Shown here piece after piece: positions 1 through 6,936 of a stretch of DNA of 6,936 nucleotides. The DNA comes from Methylomicrobium sp. GTDB taxonomy: Bacteria; Pseudomonadota; Gammaproteobacteria; Methylococcales; Methylomonadaceae. The translations under genes and the position numbers were made by a program. The notes below the pieces were generated by a model. That model saw nothing but the letters and a program-made list of their open reading frames with translations. It did not search any database and had not been told where the DNA came from. Every line of letters starts with the position of its first letter. Within the stretch, counting starts at the first letter, position 1. The DNA is taken from the NCBI GenBank assembly GCA_007135635.1, contig SLIO01000250.1, positions 1-6,936 of the forward strand, in the 5' to 3' direction.

Positions 1-45
1 GGCAATGCCGAAATTTGAAGTGCGAAAGGTATAAGGAAAGCAGTT

Positions 46-61
46 AAAACAGCACTGTTTT
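46..61. repeat. Short inverted repeat AAAACAG-CA-CTGTTTT
   Basis: Seven-base arms AAAACAG (46-52) and CTGTTTT (55-61) are perfectly complementary across a 2-nt centre and run into a short T stretch ending at 62. As RNA it would form a weak AT-rich hairpin. It could be the tail of a terminator for a gene left of the window, or an operator half-site pair. The sequence does not decide between these, and the match could be chance. Confidence 0.25.
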
Positions 62-91
62 TGCCCCGATGACTGAAAATGCGGTGATATG

Positions 92-104
92 ATTGACAGT
101 CAAT
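92..104. promoter_or_regulatory. Palindrome ATTGAC-A-GTCAAT overlapping a -35-like TTGACA
   Basis: Six-base arms are perfectly complementary around a single central A, and the site contains a consensus -35 hexamer TTGACA at 93-98. A possible -10 with 17-bp spacing (CATTAG, 116-121) matches TATAAT at only three positions, so the promoter call is tentative. The palindrome lies 24 bp upstream of the CheB-CheR start codon, a position suited to a repressor or activator site for the two-gene sensory operon. The palindrome and the TTGACA are seen directly; the promoter or operator role is inferred. Confidence 0.35.
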
Positions 105-127
105 TTACTCTAACCCATTAGACAACA

Positions 128-2764
128 ATGACTAAATCTACTCCCGACCAATCCAGCTCGAATCCATCAAGTTTAACCGATACACCTGTCGGCGAACCGG
201 ACACGACCACACCGGCGAGTAAGGTATCCGCCAAAACCGGCAGTACTCCGCCTATCATCGGGGTAGGTACGTCGGCAGGAGGTTTGGAGGCCCTGGAACT
301 ATTCTTTACGCCGATTCCGGCAATTAACGGCGCGGCGTTTGTCGTCATTCAGCATCTCAACCCCACGCATCATGGGATTCTGCCGGAATTATTACAGCGC
401 GTCACGCCGATGACGGTTACCGAAGCCGGCGATGGCATGCAGGTTAAACCCAATTGGGTGTACGTGATTCCTTCCAATAAAGATTTGTCTATCCTGCACG
501 GCAAGCTGCATTTGCTGGATCCGGTCGCGCCTCGGGGTTTGCGTTTGCCGATCGACAGTTTTTTCCGAGCCTTGGCCGACGATCAGCATGAACGGGCAAT
601 CGGCGTGATTCTTTCCGGGATGGGCTCCGACGGTACTTTAGGTATGCGTGCCATCAAGGAAAACGCAGGTCTCACCCTAGTGCAATCCCCGGACTCCGCA
701 CAATTCGATTCTATGCCGCGAAGTGCGATCGATGCGGGACTGGCCGACATCATTGAGCCGGCACAAGAAATGTGGAGTCGAATATATGCTTATCTCAAGC
801 ATAGCCCGCGCGGTTTATTGACCGCGCCCGAAAAGAAGCTGGAAGTCAAAGCGCAAAGCGCCTTGGAGCAAATTATCATTCTGCTTCGGGAAAGAACCGG
901 CAACGATTTTTCGTTTTACAAAAAAAACACAATTTTTCGCCGCGTCGAGCGCCGCATGGGCTTGCATCAAATTAATGCGACAGCCCCTTATGTGCGCTAT
1001 CTACGCGAAAACCCGCAGGAACTCGATCTTTTATTCAAGGAACTATTGATTGGTGTCACTAATTTCTTTCGCGATCCGGAGGTATGGGAGTTCCTCAAAA
1101 CCAACACGATTCCCGAGCTATTGGCCAATCCTTCGACCAAAAAGGACCTGCGGGCTTGGGTGCCGGCTTGCTCGACAGGCGAAGAGGCTTATTCTCTGGC
1201 CATCGTTTTCAAGGAAGCCTTTGCGCAAATCCAATCAAAACGTCAAATGTCCTTGCAAATTTTTGCCACCGACCTCGATCAAGATGCGATCGATAAGGCT
1301 AGGCAAGGTTTTTATCCAGCCAATATTGCCGTCGATGTTTCCGAAGACCGCTTAAGCCGATTTTTTAGCATCGATGGCAACGGCTATCGCATCAACAAGG
1401 AAATTCGCGAGATGGTGACCTTTGCGCCGCAGAACGTCATCATGGATCCGCCGTTTACCAAACTGAATGTGCTTTGCTGCCGCAACCTATTGATTTATCT
1501 CAATGCCGAATTACAAAAAAAACTAATCCCGCTGTTCCATTATGCGCTGACCGAAAATGGCATCTTGCTGCTCGGTAATTCCGAAACGATTAGCGGTTTC
1601 GGCGATTTATATGAGGTGGTCGACAATAAATCACGTCTTTACCGCCGTATTGAATGTTTTCGACGGAATTTGGACGTCGATTTTCCGACTAAGCATTCCT
1701 CGGTAGCTTCGCAAGCACCTGGCGGCTATAAGCCGCCCGTGATCGATAATCTGCAAACGTTGGCGGATCAATTTTTATTACAACACTTTTCGCCGGCGGC
1801 CGTTTTGGTCAATGCTGACGGAGACATTCTTTACATTAACGGACGTACCGGTAAGTATTTGGAGCCTGCCGCCGGCAAAGCTAACTGGAATATTCACGCA
1901 ATGGCCCGTGACGGACTGCGCCATGTTTTGTCCGGCGTATTGAGAAAAGCGCAGAACCAAACAGAAGCCATTCACATGCAAGACTTGACGGTAGGCACCA
2001 ATGGCGGAACGCAAATAATTAATCTGACTGTTCAAGTCATCAGAAAACCTGAAGCGTTAAACGGAATGTTATTCGTCGTATTTAACGATGCGTCTCCGTT
2101 GCCGGCCAGAAAACGCTCCCGTAAATCAACGAGTGAGGAACAGAAAACGCTGGAGATCGAACTTCTACATGCCAATGAAGATATACAAACCTTGCGCGAG
2201 GAAATGCAGTCTTCTCAAGAAGAGCTGCGCTCCGCCAATGAAGAATTGCAATCGACCAATGAGGAATTGCAGTCATCCAATGAAGAATTGACCACGTCCA
2301 AGGAAGAAATGCAGTCTTTAAACGAGGAGTTGCAAACCGTGAATGCGGAGCTTCAAGCAAAAGTAGACGACCTGTCGAGGGTCAGCAATGACATGAATAA
2401 TTTGCTCAACAGCATGGACATTGCCACGGTGTTTTTGGACAACGCCCTTCACATCAGGCGTTTCACCAAACACATCGGTCGATTATTCAAGCTGATCAGC
2501 AGCGATGTCGGGCGGCCGCTTTCCGACCTCGTGACCGATCTGAACTATCCGCAACTTCAAGAAGACGCACACGAAGTGCTGCGAACTTTGGTCTATTCCG
2601 AAAAACAAGTTGAAGCCGCCGGTAACCGATGGTTCAAAGTGCGTATCATGCCTTATCGAACCCAAGACAACATAATCGACGGCGTCGTGATTACTTTCAT
2701 CGATATTTCCGAAACCAAGCAATTGGAAGCGAAATTAAGGGCTATAAATGATCAATCCGAATAA
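128..2764 (+). CDS. CheB-CheR fusion sensory protein with PAS domains and NEELQ coiled coil
   Basis: An 878-aa soluble fusion. Residues 1-40 are a Ser/Thr/Pro-rich linker. Residues 42-225 form a CheB methylesterase domain with the Ser-His-Asp triad apparently intact: S49 in GTSAGG, H76 in VIQHLNP and D168 in SGMGSDGT. Residues 245-508 form a CheR methyltransferase, with RRVERRM, TNFFRD, the SAM-binding segment PACSTGEEAYSLA (346-358), TDLD (381-384) and CCRNLLIYL (450-458). Residues 541-655 look PAS-like, 670-750 are a heptad coiled coil, and 755-868 form a second PAS. There is no receiver domain, unlike chemotaxis CheB, and no membrane segment. In the known family this module often continues into a histidine kinase, which is missing here. 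The start is well constrained: an in-frame TAG lies at 119-121, and no other ATG, GTG or TTG precedes the CheB core. No Shine-Dalgarno is visible. The methylation substrate is unknown and no chemoreceptor is nearby. It overlaps the next gene by 17 bp. Confidence 0.95.
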   Translation: MTKSTPDQSSSNPSSLTDTPVGEPDTTTPASKVSAKTGSTPPIIGVGTSAGGLEALELFFTPIPAINGAAFVVIQHLNPTHHGILPELLQRVTPMTVTEAGDGMQVKPNWVYVIPSNKDLSILHGKLHLLDPVAPRGLRLPIDSFFRALADDQHERAIGVILSGMGSDGTLGMRAIKENAGLTLVQSPDSAQFDSMPRSAIDAGLADIIEPAQEMWSRIYAYLKHSPRGLLTAPEKKLEVKAQSALEQIIILLRERTGNDFSFYKKNTIFRRVERRMGLHQINATAPYVRYLRENPQELDLLFKELLIGVTNFFRDPEVWEFLKTNTIPELLANPSTKKDLRAWVPACSTGEEAYSLAIVFKEAFAQIQSKRQMSLQIFATDLDQDAIDKARQGFYPANIAVDVSEDRLSRFFSIDGNGYRINKEIREMVTFAPQNVIMDPPFTKLNVLCCRNLLIYLNAELQKKLIPLFHYALTENGILLLGNSETISGFGDLYEVVDNKSRLYRRIECFRRNLDVDFPTKHSSVASQAPGGYKPPVIDNLQTLADQFLLQHFSPAAVLVNADGDILYINGRTGKYLEPAAGKANWNIHAMARDGLRHVLSGVLRKAQNQTEAIHMQDLTVGTNGGTQIINLTVQVIRKPEALNGMLFVVFNDASPLPARKRSRKSTSEEQKTLEIELLHANEDIQTLREEMQSSQEELRSANEELQSTNEELQSSNEELTTSKEEMQSLNEELQTVNAELQAKVDDLSRVSNDMNNLLNSMDIATVFLDNALHIRRFTKHIGRLFKLISSDVGRPLSDLVTDLNYPQLQEDAHEVLRTLVYSEKQVEAAGNRWFKVRIMPYRTQDNIIDGVVITFIDISETKQLEAKLRAINDQSE
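2195..2356 (+). repeat. Heptad (21-bp period) repeats encoding the NEELQ coiled coil
   Basis: Residues 690-743 of the CheB-CheR fusion repeat every seven residues on the pattern NEELQSx. Leu or Met occupies the same heptad position at 693, 700, 707, 714, 721, 728, 735 and 742. The DNA is a degenerate 21-bp tandem repeat with codons varied between copies, so selection appears to act on the protein. Such a rod is expected to dimerise the protein and pass signals between the two PAS regions. The repetition is seen directly; the role is inferred from similar signalling helices. Confidence 0.85.
2737..2750 (+). promoter_or_regulatory. Ribosome-binding site and start of the GGDEF-EAL gene inside the upstream gene
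   Basis: AAGG at 2737-2740 lies 7 nt before the ATG at 2748, within the last codons of the CheB-CheR gene, whose TAA is at 2762-2764. The spacing suits initiation at this ATG, and the overlap suggests translational coupling, in which ribosomes finishing gene 1 favour initiation of gene 2. Confidence 0.65.
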
Positions 2765-4961
2765 ACAACCCGATAATTCAGGCGAATTACGCTGGCGCGC
2801 GGAACAACGGCTTGCCGTTAAACAAGCGTCGCACGCAGAAGTAGTGATCGACGAAAAAAGGTTAGTGCACGAATTGCAAGTCCATCAAATTGAGCTGGAA
2901 ATGCAGAACGAAGCTTTGCGAGAAGCGCGTCTTCAGTCTGAAATAGCCCTGGAACGCTTTACCGAACTGTTCGACTTCGCGCCGCTTGCTTATTTTAGTT
3001 TATGCTGCAAAGGCATCATTCAACAGGCCAATTTTCGTAGCGAGTCATTACTGGCTATTGAGCGCTCCGCTCTATGCGGGCAAAATTTTGCCCATTGGGT
3101 AACCAACGTATTTCAACTTCTCTTTAAAAATTTTCTGGCAAAGGTGTTTGCGAATACCGATTCGCACAGCTGCGAGATGACCTTACAAATCGGTAACGAT
3201 CAAAAATGGGTACGCGTCGAGGGCATTGCCGACAAAACGGGTGATTCGTGTCTTCTTGCCGTGTCGGATATCAGTGAACGAAAACGTAACGAGCAAGAAT
3301 TGCAACTGGCTGCGACTGTGTTTCTGTCGCTTGAGGAAGCCATTATAGTGACTGATAAAGACAACCGGATTGTCTGCATCAATCCGGCCTTCACACGATT
3401 GACGGGTTACCTGTCGGATGAGGCCGTCGGCCAAACGACCGCGCTGCTTAAATCCGTGCGTCATGATAAGGCTTTTTACGAGGCGATGCGGCATAGCTTG
3501 AATACGACAGGCCATTGGCAGGGAGAAATATGGACTAAACGTAAAAACGGCGAGGAGTTTCTGGAATCGTTATCAATTAATACGCTGTGCAGTCAAAACG
3601 GCGAGGTCATCCGGCGAATCGCCACCGCTACCGACATTACCGACAAAAAACGCATGGAGGAAATCCTGCGTCATCAAGCCCATTTCGATCAACTGACCGG
3701 CTTGCCTAATCGGTTCTTATTTCTCGATCGTCTGCAACGGGCTATCAATAAATCCAATCGAACGGGGAGGCAGTTGGCCCTGATGTTTCTTGACCTGGAT
3801 CATTTCAAGGATGTTAACGACTCCTTGGGTCACGACGCGGGGGACGAGCTACTCAAGGAGGCTACACAGCGCTTGAAAGGTTGTCTGCGCGAAACCGATA
3901 CGCTGGCACGCCCCGGCGGCGATGAATTCACGATCATTCTGGATGAATTGGACGAGTTCAGCAGCATCGATCGAGTTGCTCAACACATGGTTGAATGTAT
4001 GACGGCGCCGTTCATAGTGAAAAAAGAACGGTGTTATATTTCGGTCAGTATCGGCATCGCCTTGTATCCGAGCGATGCCGATAACCTGGAGGAATTGCTG
4101 AAGAAAGCCGATCAAGCCATGTATGTCGCGAAAAATCAGGGACGAAGTCGTTATTGTTACTTTATGCCGGCAATGCAAGAAGCGTCGGCGATGCGGTTGC
4201 GCTTAGGCAACGATTTGCGGCATGCGCTGACCGATCGGCAACTGAGTTTGTTTTATCAACCCATCGTGGATTTCGCATCCGGTCGAATCCAAAAAGCCGA
4301 AGCCTTGATTCGTTGGCAACATCCTACGCGAGGCTGGATTCATCCGTTAGATTTTATAGCCGTTTCAGAAGATAACGGCATGATAACGGAGATCGATGAA
4401 TGGGTTTTTCATCAGGCGGTAGACCAGGTCGCCATTTGGCGCGCCAATTACCGTGCGGATTTTCAAATTAGCATCAATACTTCATCCGCGCAGTTTCAAA
4501 ATAATGGTATCAAGTTAAACGAATGGTTTGTTTATTTGCAGGATCGAGGCCTATCCGGGGATTGTATTGCGGTGGAAATTACCGAAGGATTATTGCTGAA
4601 TGCAACCGCCATCGTATCTGAAAAATTGCTTGAATTCAGGGACGCAGGCATCCAAGTATCGCTTGACGACTACGGTACCGGTAATTCGTCGCTGTACAGT
4701 CTCAAAAAGTACGATATCGATTATTTGAAAATCGACAGATCCTTCGTCGCCAGTCTAACGGCCGATTCCAACGAGTTGGTATTATGCGAAGCGATGATTC
4801 TGTTGGCGCACAAACTGGATATGAAAATTATCGCTGAAGGTATCGAAACACAGGAACAATTCGATTTGTTGCGGCAAGCGGGTTGCGATTACGGACAAGG
4901 GAATTTGTTCTCGAAAGCGGTATCCGCAGATGAGTTCGAGAAGTTATTGTTAACCGAATAA
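2748..4961 (+). CDS. PAS-PAS-GGDEF-EAL cyclic di-GMP turnover protein
   Basis: A 737-aa protein with no evident membrane segment or signal peptide. Residues 12-68 form a charged helix with the [18 protein letters not shown] segment. Residues 70-178 are a PAS domain ending in the usual DISERK boundary. Residues 185-300 are a second PAS, ending DITDKKR. Residues 310-470 are GGDEF (diguanylate cyclase): the signature is intact at 390-394 and an RxxD inhibitory-site motif sits at 381-384, five residues before it. Residues 485-735 are EAL (phosphodiesterase): EAL at 518-520, N577, E610, D640-D641, K661, E697, E700 and Q717 match the expected metal and catalytic positions. Both enzymes therefore appear competent to make and hydrolyse cyclic di-GMP, but net direction cannot be read from sequence, and GGDEF often regulates EAL in such composites. 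Residues 646 and 719 are Asn where aromatic residues are usual. It is the second gene of the pair with the CheB-CheR fusion, which probably supplies the upstream signal. Confidence 0.95.
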   Translation: MINPNKQPDNSGELRWRAEQRLAVKQASHAEVVIDEKRLVHELQVHQIELEMQNEALREARLQSEIALERFTELFDFAPLAYFSLCCKGIIQQANFRSESLLAIERSALCGQNFAHWVTNVFQLLFKNFLAKVFANTDSHSCEMTLQIGNDQKWVRVEGIADKTGDSCLLAVSDISERKRNEQELQLAATVFLSLEEAIIVTDKDNRIVCINPAFTRLTGYLSDEAVGQTTALLKSVRHDKAFYEAMRHSLNTTGHWQGEIWTKRKNGEEFLESLSINTLCSQNGEVIRRIATATDITDKKRMEEILRHQAHFDQLTGLPNRFLFLDRLQRAINKSNRTGRQLALMFLDLDHFKDVNDSLGHDAGDELLKEATQRLKGCLRETDTLARPGGDEFTIILDELDEFSSIDRVAQHMVECMTAPFIVKKERCYISVSIGIALYPSDADNLEELLKKADQAMYVAKNQGRSRYCYFMPAMQEASAMRLRLGNDLRHALTDRQLSLFYQPIVDFASGRIQKAEALIRWQHPTRGWIHPLDFIAVSEDNGMITEIDEWVFHQAVDQVAIWRANYRADFQISINTSSAQFQNNGIKLNEWFVYLQDRGLSGDCIAVEITEGLLLNATAIVSEKLLEFRDAGIQVSLDDYGTGNSSLYSLKKYDIDYLKIDRSFVASLTADSNELVLCEAMILLAHKLDMKIIAEGIETQEQFDLLRQAGCDYGQGNLFSKAVSADEFEKLLLTE

Positions 4962-6931
4962 TGAAATATCGAATGAGTGTTTAATCGCTCAGCGATCAAA
5001 TTGAGCACCGTAGGGTGCGCATCACGCACCTTTCCACGGGTGACGAACCGACGAGAGGTCCCGACCCAGGTGCGCGATGCGCACCCTACACCTGGCGCTT
5101 TTTTGATCACCAACAATTCACAAGATATTTTGAGATTAAAAAGCGTAAGGAATTTCTGTGGCAATCGACCGAAAGTCGAAGACCAACGGTACAACCAGTG
5201 AATATAGGCTTTGGTGACGTATTGCAACACCATGCGCTGAGTATTAAAAAACGAGCCATTGAGCGCAATCGTGTGACGCATTACATCGATGAAGCGTTCG
5301 CGGTCATGATAAAACAAAGGAACGACTACTTGCTCCAGCTTGTCGTATAACGCCGCTGCATCCCGAGCCGACCGTTCCTCTTCGAAGCTAACGGAGGTCG
5401 GTAACTCACCGATTGCCCAGCCGGTAACGCCTTCGATACAACCTTCGATCCACCAGCCATCCAATATGCTCAGGCTGGGCACACCATTGAGGGCCGCCTT
5501 CATGCCGCTGGTACCGGATGCCTCAAGCGGCGGTTGCGGGGTATTCAGCCAAATATCCACGCCGGCCGTCATCAACTGCGCCAATGGCCAATCGTAATTG
5601 GGCAGATAAGCAATTTTGACATAGCCTCTCAACGCATCCCGCGCCTGATAGATGCGCTGAATCAGTTCCTTGCCTTGCTGATCCTGCGGATGGGCCTTGC
5701 CGGCATAGATGATCTGGAAACGGCCGACGCCGGCGGAGATGGCCTTTAAGCGTTCAATATCCCGAAATATCAGGTCGCCACGTTTATAAGTCGCATCCCG
5801 GCGAGCAAAGCCTATCGTCAAATCTTGGGCATCCATGCCCACATTGGTAACACGATTGACGTGGTCGATCAGCTGGCGTTTAGCCTGATCATGGGCCTGC
5901 CACACCTCCTGCGGTGGAATGCCCAAGACATAGCGCAACGTAAAATTATCCTCGCGCCAACCGGGCACATGCTGATCAAACAGGGCCTGAAACGGTGGGC
6001 TGGTCCAGGTTGTTGCATGTACGCCATTGGTAATCGAATCGATGCGGTACTGGGCAAACATTTGCCGCAATACTTCGGCATGTTTCTTGGCAACCCCGTT
6101 GACATAATGACTCAGATTGAGCGCCAGATAGGTCATATTGAGATAGTCGTCCCACAGCAATACTTCCTTCATAGCCTCGGTCTCGGCGCGGCCCAACACC
6201 TGGTTGATGAGCTCGGACGGGAAGCGATCATGACCCGCGGGTACCGGTGTATGGGTAGTGAACACGCAATGCCGGCGCACCACTTCGACATCTTCTTGAG
6301 TGACACGATCGTGACCGGCTCGTTCGGCTTGTTCGTCCAGCAGCGCGATGGGTAACAAACTGGCATGACCTTCGTTCATGTGAAAGCGCTCAATGCCATG
6401 GTGTCCGAGTGCGCGCAGCATAGACACGCCCCCCATACCGAGCACGACTTCCTGACACAGTCGGTAATGCTGGTCGCCGCCGTACAGCCAATGCGTTAAG
6501 CTACGATCCCATTCCGCATTTTCCGCAAGATCACTGTCCAGAAGATAAACCGGCACTATGCCGCCCGTACACCCGCGAACCTCATAACGCCAGGCACGCA
6601 AATGGACCGTCCGGTTTTCTATCGAGACCGCGGCCCGTTGCGGGAATTCTTGGAGAAAATCCTCGACCACCCATTCAACGGAATCCTCGGTCTGCATGCC
6701 GCCGCTATCGAGTCTTTGATAAAAATAACCTTTGCGATGCAATAGCGTGACTGCCACCATCGGTAGTTCGCGGTCGGCGGCGGCGCGGATCATGTCGCCG
6801 GCAAGAATTCCCAATCCGCCGCTGTAAGTCGGCATCGCTGGGTGCAGAGCAATCTCCATTGAGAAATAGGCTATCCGTGCCTCGTCCCTAACGCTATCCA
6901 ATTCGATTTTGAATTGCTGTGACATGCTCAT
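4889..6931 (-). CDS. glgP: Short-type alpha-glucan (glycogen/maltodextrin) phosphorylase, GT35 family, with abnormal C-terminal extension
   Basis: A PLP-dependent cytoplasmic enzyme that releases glucose-1-phosphate from alpha-1,4-glucans. The 680-aa frame shows the family's short form: [22 protein letters not shown] at about 20-41, [11 protein letters not shown] (183-193), [13 protein letters not shown] (225-237), TNGVHATTW (301-309), [10 protein letters not shown] (375-384), where R378 and K383 fit the phosphate-binding pair, and [14 protein letters not shown] (470-483) with K478 as the PLP lysine. It lacks the long N-terminal region of canonical phosphorylases, as in the group TIGR02094 describes. 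Recognisable similarity ends near residue 577 (VTKAY). The remaining ~100 residues run through the REP-like repeat (615-641) and then antisense to the EAL gene, so they are probably not original. The start is uncertain: ATG at 6931 and ATG at 6925 are both possible, only 5 bases lie upstream, and the frame stays open to the window edge. The gene is convergent with the sensory operon. The symbol reflects activity class, not orthology to E. coli GlgP. Confidence 0.93.
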   Translation of the reverse strand: MSMSQQFKIELDSVRDEARIAYFSMEIALHPAMPTYSGGLGILAGDMIRAAADRELPMVAVTLLHRKGYFYQRLDSGGMQTEDSVEWVVEDFLQEFPQRAAVSIENRTVHLRAWRYEVRGCTGGIVPVYLLDSDLAENAEWDRSLTHWLYGGDQHYRLCQEVVLGMGGVSMLRALGHHGIERFHMNEGHASLLPIALLDEQAERAGHDRVTQEDVEVVRRHCVFTTHTPVPAGHDRFPSELINQVLGRAETEAMKEVLLWDDYLNMTYLALNLSHYVNGVAKKHAEVLRQMFAQYRIDSITNGVHATTWTSPPFQALFDQHVPGWREDNFTLRYVLGIPPQEVWQAHDQAKRQLIDHVNRVTNVGMDAQDLTIGFARRDATYKRGDLIFRDIERLKAISAGVGRFQIIYAGKAHPQDQQGKELIQRIYQARDALRGYVKIAYLPNYDWPLAQLMTAGVDIWLNTPQPPLEASGTSGMKAALNGVPSLSILDGWWIEGCIEGVTGWAIGELPTSVSFEEERSARDAAALYDKLEQVVVPLFYHDRERFIDVMRHTIALNGSFFNTQRMVLQYVTKAYIHWLYRWSSTFGRLPQKFLTLFNLKISCELLVIKKAPGVGCASRTWVGTSRRFVTRGKVRDAHPTVLNLIAERLNTHSIFHYSVNNNFSNSSADTAFENKFPCP
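5010..5089. repeat. 80-bp REP-like element with 22-nt inverted arms
   Basis: The left arm (5010-5031, beginning GTAGGGTGCGC) and the right arm (5068-5089, ending GCGCACCCTAC) are inverted copies with one mismatch, A5024 against the G expected. Each arm also folds on itself: GGTGCG/CGCACC at 5014-5019/5025-5030 in the left, and GGTGCGC-GAT-GCGCACC at 5069-5085 in the right. The 36-nt centre has little symmetry beyond GGGT/ACCC next to the right arm. This two-palindromes-facing layout resembles REP/BIME elements or a very small MITE. No transposase is present in the window and no target-site duplication is evident at the edges. The minus-strand phosphorylase frame reads through it without a stop. 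Confidence 0.8.
5066..5104 (+). terminator. Possible rho-independent terminator built on the repeat's right arm
   Basis: CCAGGTG (5066-5072) pairs with CACCTGG (5089-5095), and a T6 run follows at 5099-5104, three bases after the stem. A competing stronger hairpin, GGTGCGC-GAT-GCGCACC (5069-5085), sits inside. It would terminate plus-strand transcription coming from the GGDEF-EAL gene about 140 bp after its stop. I see no matching T run for the minus-strand gene. The stem and T run are seen directly; the function is inferred. Confidence 0.35.
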
Positions 6932-6936
6932 ATCAA

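Larger units (their letters stand above)
4889..5200 (-). other. Non-conserved C-terminal extension of the phosphorylase frame (residues 578-680)
   Basis: After the last family-like residues the frame encodes about 37 residues of unrecognised sequence (578-614), then 27 residues read from the 80-bp repeat (615-641), then a tail that becomes antisense to the EAL coding sequence for its final 73 bp. The stop is TAA at 4891-4889. Nearby stops exist in the two other minus-strand frames, so an indel near the original end, or loss of the original stop, would explain the extension. Whether the extension is translated cannot be told from sequence. Confidence 0.6.

Noticed and set aside
1..9. Palindrome GGCA-A-TGCC at the window edge
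   Set aside because: Too short and cut off from its context; consistent with chance.
118..348. A 76-codon minus-strand frame over the start of the CheB-CheR gene
   Set aside because: It is antisense to the linker and the CheB active-site region, with no family resemblance.
2195..2356. The 21-bp periodic repeats as a CRISPR or tandem DNA repeat
   Set aside because: The repeats are in frame, codon-degenerate, have no spacers, and encode a standard coiled coil.
4984..5006. Small inverted repeats ATCGCT-C-AGCGAT and GCTCA/TGAGC after the GGDEF-EAL gene
   Set aside because: They are mutually exclusive, have a 1-nt or long loop, and are not followed by a T run on either strand, so no terminator call is justified.
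5825..6355. A 176-codon open frame on the plus strand opposite the phosphorylase
   Set aside because: It lies wholly antisense to the conserved core of the phosphorylase and shows no recognisable domain; long antisense frames are expected in coding DNA of this composition.
4889..6931. A functional link between cyclic di-GMP signalling and glycogen breakdown
   Set aside because: The phosphorylase is convergent, not co-transcribed, and separated by a mobile-type repeat; adjacency alone does not support a shared pathway.

Overview
The window holds three long protein-coding genes and one small repeat, on what looks like a gammaproteobacterial chromosome. A methanotroph-like or other environmental gammaproteobacterium would fit. 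That placement is inferred from three things: moderate GC content, the fused CheB-CheR-PAS sensory gene family, and a short-type alpha-glucan phosphorylase next to a REP-like GTAGGGTGCGC repeat. No rRNA, tRNA, CRISPR array, transposase or phage gene is visible.

Left part (1-127): a short upstream region with two small inverted repeats and a perfect TTGACA hexamer, but no clear Shine-Dalgarno before the first gene. Plus-strand pair (128-4961): gene 1 (878 aa) fuses a CheB-type methylesterase, a CheR-type methyltransferase, a PAS-like segment, a long NEELQ heptad coiled coil and a second PAS. Gene 2 (737 aa) is PAS-PAS-GGDEF-EAL. The two overlap by 17 bp and gene 2 has its own AAGG ribosome-binding site, so they are almost certainly co-transcribed and translationally coupled. 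Together they look like a cytoplasmic sensory system whose likely output is cyclic di-GMP turnover. Neither has a receiver domain or an evident membrane segment.

Middle (4962-5105): the spacer downstream of gene 2 carries an 80-bp element made of two 22-nt arms in inverted orientation (21 of 22 positions match). Each arm is itself nearly self-complementary. A T6 run follows it on the plus strand, so it may also terminate the sensory operon.

Right part (6931-4889, minus strand): a convergent gene for a short-type GT35 alpha-glucan (glycogen-type) phosphorylase with intact PLP lysine and phosphate-binding residues. Its recognisable enzyme ends near residue 577. The open frame then runs about 100 codons further, through the repeat and into the antisense of the EAL gene's 3' end, before reaching a stop. 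This unusual C-terminus is one of the two observations most worth checking. The other is the division of the CheBR-PAS sensor and its cyclic di-GMP output into two overlapping genes. I see no wholly unknown system in the window.
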